A stretch of DNA of 38,461 bases, from assembly GCA_011776225.1 (NCBI GenBank), contig JAABXR010000374.1, positions 1 to 38,461 on the forward strand, written 5' to 3'. The DNA comes from Phycisphaerae bacterium (GTDB lineage: Bacteria > Planctomycetota > Phycisphaerae > Sedimentisphaerales > Anaerobacaceae). This document shows positions 35,823 through 38,461 of the stretch, piece after piece. A program made the translations under genes and the position numbers. Every line of letters starts with the position of its first letter. Position 1 is the stretch's first letter. The notes under the pieces are model-generated. The model was not told where the DNA came from. It did not search any database and saw only the letters and a program-made list of their open reading frames with translations.

Positions 35823-37640
35823 ATGATTATGTTTCTTAAGCGTTTAAATGAGAAATGTCAGCTAAAGCCGTTTATGAGGGTTTTCGCAGTACTTGCGATA
35901 TTGACTGCAGTAAACCTGATCCCTTCCAATTCGAACACGGCTATTGCCAAAAGCACTCCGGAAACTGCATCCATTTCTAAAGATAAAACAGAGACAGTGG
36001 AGTCTTTGATAAAGCAGTTGAATGGAAGTTGGAGAGGTTACGGAGGTCGGGGAAGTTGGCGTGTCCACGAAGACGCCGTTAAGGAGCTTATAAAAATAGG
36101 AGAACCGGCGATAGAGCCGCTGATAAAAGCGCTGGGGGATAAAGATATGTCTGTCCGTTCAGATGCCCTTGAGGTGCTTGTAAGAATAGGAGAACCGGCG
36201 ATAGAGCCGCTGATAAAGGCGCTGGCCGATAAAGATCCGAATGTCCGCGAATACGCCGCTGTTGCGCTGAAGTGGATAGGTGATGACAGGGCGGTAGAGC
36301 CGCTGATAAAGGCGCTGGCCGATAAACATCCGGATGTTCGCCAAAGAGCCGCTGAGGCGCTGGGGGATATAGGTGATACAAAAGCGGTAGACCCGCTGTT
36401 ACAGGCGTTTAAAAATAATTATATCTGCCACTACGCTGCTATTGCGCTGGGCCAGATAGGAGATACAAAAGCTGTAGAGCCGATGATAAACGCGCTGGGG
36501 GATAGAAAATCGAGTATCCGCGCTGCCGCCTCTACGGCGCTGGGATTGATAGGTGATACAAAAGCGGTAGAGCCGCTGATAGAGGTGCTGGCCGATAAAA
36601 ATCTGGATGTCCGCGAAGCCGCCGCTCGGGCGCTGGGTATGATAGGTGATGCCAGGGCGTTGGAGCCGCTGATAAATGTGCTGGCCGATATGAATAAAAA
36701 CAATGATTTCCGCCAGGACGCCGCTTGGGCGCTGGGCAGGATTGGTGATACAAAAGCGATAGAGCCGCTGGTAAACGCACTGGGGGATAAAGATTGGTTT
36801 GTCCGCGATCACGCCGCTGAGGCACTGGGAAATATAGGTGATTCAAAGGCAGTAAAGCCGCTGATAAAGTTGCTGGGTGATGAAGATAAGTATATCCTCC
36901 GTTCAGTCGAAGATAGCTATATCGTTCGTTCAACCGCCGCTGAGGCGCTGGGCAAGATAGGTGACAGGCGAGCGATAGAGCCGCTGATAAACGCGCTGGG
37001 GGATGAAGAAGGGCGTGTCCGCAAGGCAGCCGCTGAGGCGCTGGGAAAGATAGGCGACAGGCGAGCGATAGAGCCGCTGGTAAACGCGCTGGGTGATAAA
37101 GATTGGTCTACCAACATAACTGCCGCTGAGGCGCTGGGCCGGATAGGTGATAAAAAAGCGGTAAAGCCGCTGATAAATGCGCTGGGATATGGGGATTGGT
37201 CTATCCGCAGAGCCGCCGCTCGGGCGCTGGGCCGGATAGGCGATACAAATGCTGTAGAGCCCCTGACAAAGTTGCTGGGTGATGAAGATATGTATCTCCG
37301 CATAGCCGCCGCTGAGGCGCTGGGCCGGATAGGTGATACAAAAGCGATAGAGCCGCTGATAAAGGCATTGGGGGATAAAAAATGGCACGTCCGCAAAGCC
37401 GCCGTTCTGGCACTGGGCAATATAGGTGATGTAAGGGCGGTAAAGCCGCTGATAAACTTGCTGGGTGATGAAGATAGAGATATCCGCAGGGCCGCCGCTG
37501 GGGCGCTGGGCCGGATAGGTGATACAAAAGCGGTAGAGCCGCTAATAGAGTTGCTGGGTGATAAAGATAAGTATATCCACGAAGCCGCCGCTGAGGCCCT
37601 TGAGAAATTAAACTACAAGCCGGGAATCCATGAAAAGTAA
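35823..37640 (+). CDS. Secreted HEAT-repeat (PBS lyase HEAT-like) protein with ~16 repeats
   Basis: Repeated AAEALGRIGDTKAVEPLIKALGDKDxxVR units, ~31 aa each. Signal peptide MRVFAVLAILTAVNLIPSNSNTAIA after MIMFLKRLNEKCQLKPF. The ORF start at 35715 lies inside the previous gene, so 35823 is preferred. Confidence 0.85.
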   Translation: MIMFLKRLNEKCQLKPFMRVFAVLAILTAVNLIPSNSNTAIAKSTPETASISKDKTETVESLIKQLNGSWRGYGGRGSWRVHEDAVKELIKIGEPAIEPLIKALGDKDMSVRSDALEVLVRIGEPAIEPLIKALADKDPNVREYAAVALKWIGDDRAVEPLIKALADKHPDVRQRAAEALGDIGDTKAVDPLLQAFKNNYICHYAAIALGQIGDTKAVEPMINALGDRKSSIRAAASTALGLIGDTKAVEPLIEVLADKNLDVREAAARALGMIGDARALEPLINVLADMNKNNDFRQDAAWALGRIGDTKAIEPLVNALGDKDWFVRDHAAEALGNIGDSKAVKPLIKLLGDEDKYILRSVEDSYIVRSTAAEALGKIGDRRAIEPLINALGDEEGRVRKAAAEALGKIGDRRAIEPLVNALGDKDWSTNITAAEALGRIGDKKAVKPLINALGYGDWSIRRAAARALGRIGDTNAVEPLTKLLGDEDMYLRIAAAEALGRIGDTKAIEPLIKALGDKKWHVRKAAVLALGNIGDVRAVKPLINLLGDEDRDIRRAAAGALGRIGDTKAVEPLIELLGDKDKYIHEAAAEALEKLNYKPGIHEK

Positions 37641-37780
37641 ATAATCCCTACCTGTTCACCGGGCCGAAAACGCTGGATATGCCGACGGCTTGAATCAATA
37701 AATGTGTGTATAATGCTATAATTATCTTCATGTAATAAAGCCTTCCCTGTAAAAAATTAGAAAGCCATCACGCAGCGATT

Positions 37781-37841
37781 CCACAATTTTACACTTTGAG
37801 TTGTGGTTTTAAACTTTTCACTTTCAACTTTAAACTGTTTC
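37781..37841 (+). repeat. Intergenic repeat family B, copy 1 (61 nt)
   Basis: CCACAATTTTACACTTTGAGTTGTGGTTTTAAACTTTTCACTTTCAACTTTAAACTGTTTC; 6 mismatches to 38401..38461; internal CCACAA..TTGTGG stem. Confidence 0.8.
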
Positions 37842-37882
37842 AAGCCCCTTTCACCCATGTATCTATAAATCCACGCATCTAC

Positions 37883-37980
37883 GCATTTCTACCTGCGGTT
37901 CGCATTTTCTCTATTCACTCCGGCCCGAACGGGCCTACGTGATACTGTACGATGCGAATCGCGGCCTACGGTAGAAATGC
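37883..37980. repeat. Imperfect long inverted repeat (MITE-like) including family A copy 2
   Basis: Left arm GCATTTCTACCTGCGGTTCGCAT (37883..37905), right arm ATGCGAATCGCGGCCTACGGTAGAAATGC (37952..37980); outer 11 bp perfectly complementary; central GGCCCG-AA-CGGGCC. Confidence 0.65.
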
Positions 37981-38025
37981 TCCATTTCCCCCCACGCTAT
38001 ACAAGACATGAGCCTCGAGAATCCA

Positions 38026-38060
38026 ACTTTAGCTCACTTTAGGCACTTTAGACACTTTAG
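38026..38060. repeat. Short tandem repeat ACTTTAG-N2-3 (4 copies)
   Basis: ACTTTAG at 38026, 38036, 38045 and 38054. Confidence 0.7.
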
Positions 38061-38129
38061 CTCACTCTTAACTAACGAGAATTGAGCATCCAGAATCGAT
38101 TAAATTTTCTTAAAAAAGTTCATTTTTTA

Positions 38130-38158
38130 TTGAACATTTAATGACCGTTTGGTATAAT
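38130..38158 (+). promoter_or_regulatory. Consensus-like sigma70 promoter for an intergenic RNA
   Basis: TTGAAC (38130..38135), exactly 17 nt, TATAAT (38153..38158). Confidence 0.6.
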
Positions 38159-38164
38159 TACAAT

Positions 38165-38288
38165 CGCCACAGAAGTGGCAGATAGCGGAGAACCGCAAGT
38201 TTAGCCCTGTACCATTTAGGCGTTAGCCTGAGCAAAATTGGTTCAGGGCGCAAAAAAACCAATATTTGTCGATAAACGACAAGTTTTT
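38165..38288 (+). ncRNA. Candidate structured small RNA of unknown family (or riboswitch-like leader)
   Basis: GCCAC-AGAA-GTGGC (38166..38179); GCGG-AGAA-CCGC (38185..38196); GCCCTG...ACCA..AGGC-GTTA-GCCT..TGGT..CAGGGC (38204..38249); terminator TTGTCG-ATAAA-CGACAA-G-TTTTT (38266..38288). Confidence 0.55.
38266..38288 (+). terminator. Intrinsic terminator of the candidate ncRNA
   Basis: TTGTCG-ATAAA-CGACAA stem followed by G then T5. Confidence 0.6.
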
Positions 38289-38400
38289 GAACATTTTCTT
38301 GCCCCGTTAGATAGCGAAGCGTTATCTAACTGGGTGGTCTATAAATGACAAAAAACAACCGTTTTACGCCGGCTAAAATAAGAGTCCGCCCGAAGGCCCT

Positions 38401-38461
38401 CCACAATTTTGCATTTTTAGTTGTGGTTTTACACTTTTCAATTTCAACTTTTAACTGTTTC
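38401..38461 (+). repeat. Intergenic repeat family B, copy 2, reaching the window edge
   Basis: CCACAATTTTGCATTTTTAGTTGTGGTTTTACACTTTTCAATTTCAACTTTTAACTGTTTC; ~55/61 identical to 37781..37841. Confidence 0.8.

Noticed and set aside
36088-37527. Multiple long minus-strand ORFs (90-167 aa) across the HEAT gene
   Set aside because: They are periodic by-products of the HEAT DNA repeats (repetitive translations such as PLSAALPPLYHLS) and antisense to a well-supported CDS.
36067-37620. Possible CRISPR-like periodic repeats
   Set aside because: The periodicity (~93 nt) is in frame and encodes HEAT units; there are no unique spacers.

Overview
The window looks like a Planctomycetes/Phycisphaerae-type chromosomal segment. 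That placement is inferred from gene content, not from a marker gene. No rRNA, tRNA, CRISPR array or transposase was recognised. Left part: a sugar-phosphate-isomerase-like domain fused to a neutral-ceramidase-like domain (interrupted by an apparent 1-nt frameshift), a 2022-aa dockerin/LTD/CotH/LamG protein, DUF362, site-2 protease, Zn-alcohol dehydrogenase and two overlapping PAC2-family genes. Middle: a Gld-type ABC export cluster (DUF4340/GldG/permease/ATPase), a YVTN-propeller/c-type haem protein, a TIM-barrel isomerase and Gfo/Idh/MocA oxidoreductase, plsC-cmk, a GAF-SpoIIE phosphatase, acylphosphatase, and two ECF sigma/putative anti-sigma modules. The right part is accessory-like: hypothetical secreted proteins, structured RNA candidates, a HEAT-repeat protein and intergenic repeat families. 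Most notable observation: the lipoprotein ORF at 33465..34559(-) stops at an in-frame TGA followed by 48 more protein-like codons. A perfect 8-bp stem-loop begins 13 nt after the TGA, with its apical loop 21 nt downstream, which fits a bacterial selenocysteine (SECIS-like) arrangement in a previously unannotated extracytoplasmic lipoprotein. Second: a promoter/three-stem/terminator locus at 38130..38288 that looks like an autonomous small RNA gene. Third: a long structured leader with a terminator-like hairpin ahead of 32319. All family names come from reading the translated motifs; no database search was run.
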